From Echinococcus granulosus (Eukaryota > Platyhelminthes > Cestoda > Cyclophyllidea > Taeniidae): 64,000 nucleotides of DNA. The stretch lies in NCBI RefSeq assembly GCF_000524195.1, contig NW_020170390.1, forward strand, positions 188,561-252,560, in the 5' to 3' direction. The translations under genes were made by a program, and so were the position numbers. Of the stretch, positions 62,992-64,000 are shown in pieces (position 1 is the stretch's first letter; each line of letters starts with the position of its first letter). Under the pieces are notes generated by a model. It was given only the letters and a program-made list of their open reading frames with translations, was not told the DNA's origin and searched no databases.

Positions 62992-64000
62992 CAGCTTACA
63001 TGCGCAAACAGAATTTGGTCTGCTTGCCATTCGGAGACTTAAGTCAGACTTTATTTAAACTCGGTCCCATTGCCAATTTTTCCAGTTCTACACATTTTTA
63101 ATAAGATGACGCTGCAGTTTCGAAAAATGTATTTTTATTAGCTTGAATGAACTAATTTATGCGTCTGATATATTGAAATTGAACTTAATTAATTGGGGTT
63201 AATTATTTTCAATCCAATTCAAAAGATATTACAGAATAAGGTGGCGATGTGCCCACGGTTTGTATTTATTCACATGAATGTGTTTAAGTGATCAAATGAA
63301 ACCCAGGTAGCGAAACTGACTGGTACCTGCTACAAGAGCTCTTTTGCTAGTCCGAGTGGAATAAACACACTAAGGATTCGCTTTAATTTCCACGTAGTAA
63401 TGCGTAACAAACGATTTCATTTATGGTTTGGGAACATTCAATTGTCTTTGAATTTATTAGCGTCTGGATATAACCTTAATAAAACCTTGAGAAAAATAGC
63501 AATGATCCTTATATGCAATTTACTGCTGAAAAACTACCCATATTCCGCATTTGGAGCTGAATTCAGGTATCCTGTTGATAGCTGCTGTACCTGAAACTGT
63601 GTTATGCATTTTCGGACCATTAAAGAAAAAATTTTTTATAGCTGGCTAAAAATACGCCAACGGGAACTTCATAAAATTGCAGCAGTTGTTTACAACCTAG
63701 TGATTGCAAGGTAGACCACGTAAAATGCAGCATCAATATGTGCTCCACGAACTAGGCGAGCGATATGGAGGTTGCATTTTAGCGGACAAAGAATCCTAAG
63801 CCTTCTCTATATTGCATAAGTTGGATTGGAATATAAGCTAACGTTGACGCAAGAAGTTATGTGACTTCAGGTGTTATAAATAAATATGGACAATTATCGA
63901 ATGCTACTTGCCAAAACTTACAGGGGTCTTGGGAACCATACAAGGCAACGATCTTAGTGAATACAAAGAAAAATAAATTTTCAATTGCATCAAGGAATTT

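Larger units (their letters stand above)
61881..64000 (+). other. Right-edge intronic or flanking DNA with repeat copies A and B
   Basis: After the LDLa exon (gtgaga donor at 61881) no convincing next exon is found before the window ends, so this is probably a long intron. It holds repeat copies B and A; an open frame at 62548-62775 is not accepted as an exon because its best acceptor would create an in-frame stop. Confidence 0.5.

Noticed and set aside
1..64000. CRISPR arrays, rRNA operons, tRNA genes, bacterial insertion sequences
   Set aside because: None recognised; the window is split-gene eukaryotic DNA. A covariance-model scan would be needed to exclude tRNAs or small RNAs firmly.

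Overview
This window is eukaryotic nuclear DNA from a metazoan. Its genes are split by GT-AG introns from about 67 bp to 5.7 kb, non-coding DNA is AT-rich, and there are no operons. Gene content (ribonucleotide reductase R2, a mixed-lineage kinase, mitoribosomal mL39, Pellino, a secreted Ig/LDLa matrix-type protein) fits a lophotrochozoan. Divergent proteins, tiny 3' introns beside giant 5' introns and the overall composition suggest a parasitic flatworm, perhaps a cestode. That placement is an inference, not something the sequence proves.

Layout. 1-1.6 kb: two phase-compatible exons of an unrecognised plus-strand gene ending at 872, then further coding-like segments. 2.65-3.79 kb: complete three-exon RRM2 (+) with a TATA/E-box promoter. 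3.8-8.2 kb: intergenic. 8.19-29.05 kb: a 15-exon MLK-family MAP3K (+), 1475 aa, reconstructed exon by exon with all phases matching: split SH3, kinase, short coiled coil, CRIB-like motif, long low-complexity tail. 29.30-30.61 kb: MRPL39 (-), three exons, tail-to-tail with MLK and carrying a GC-AG intron. 32.13-40.29 kb: Pellino E3 ligase (-), ten exons, with one unresolved exon junction. 40.3-45.6 kb: intergenic. 45.64 kb to beyond 61.88 kb: secreted multi-Ig protein with an LDL-receptor class A repeat (+), perlecan-like, running off the right edge.

Functionally the set is mixed: dNTP synthesis, stress/innate-type signalling (MLK, Pellino), mitochondrial translation and extracellular matrix. 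I see no operon-like or defence-system organisation and no wholly new system. The most useful leads are a degenerate interspersed repeat family (five copies found), a cysteine-free Ig-like domain, a GC-AG intron, a KEN degron held in a 9-codon first exon, a phase mismatch inside Pellino, and a GC-richer 3.5 kb block in an intron bounded by TCC repeats.
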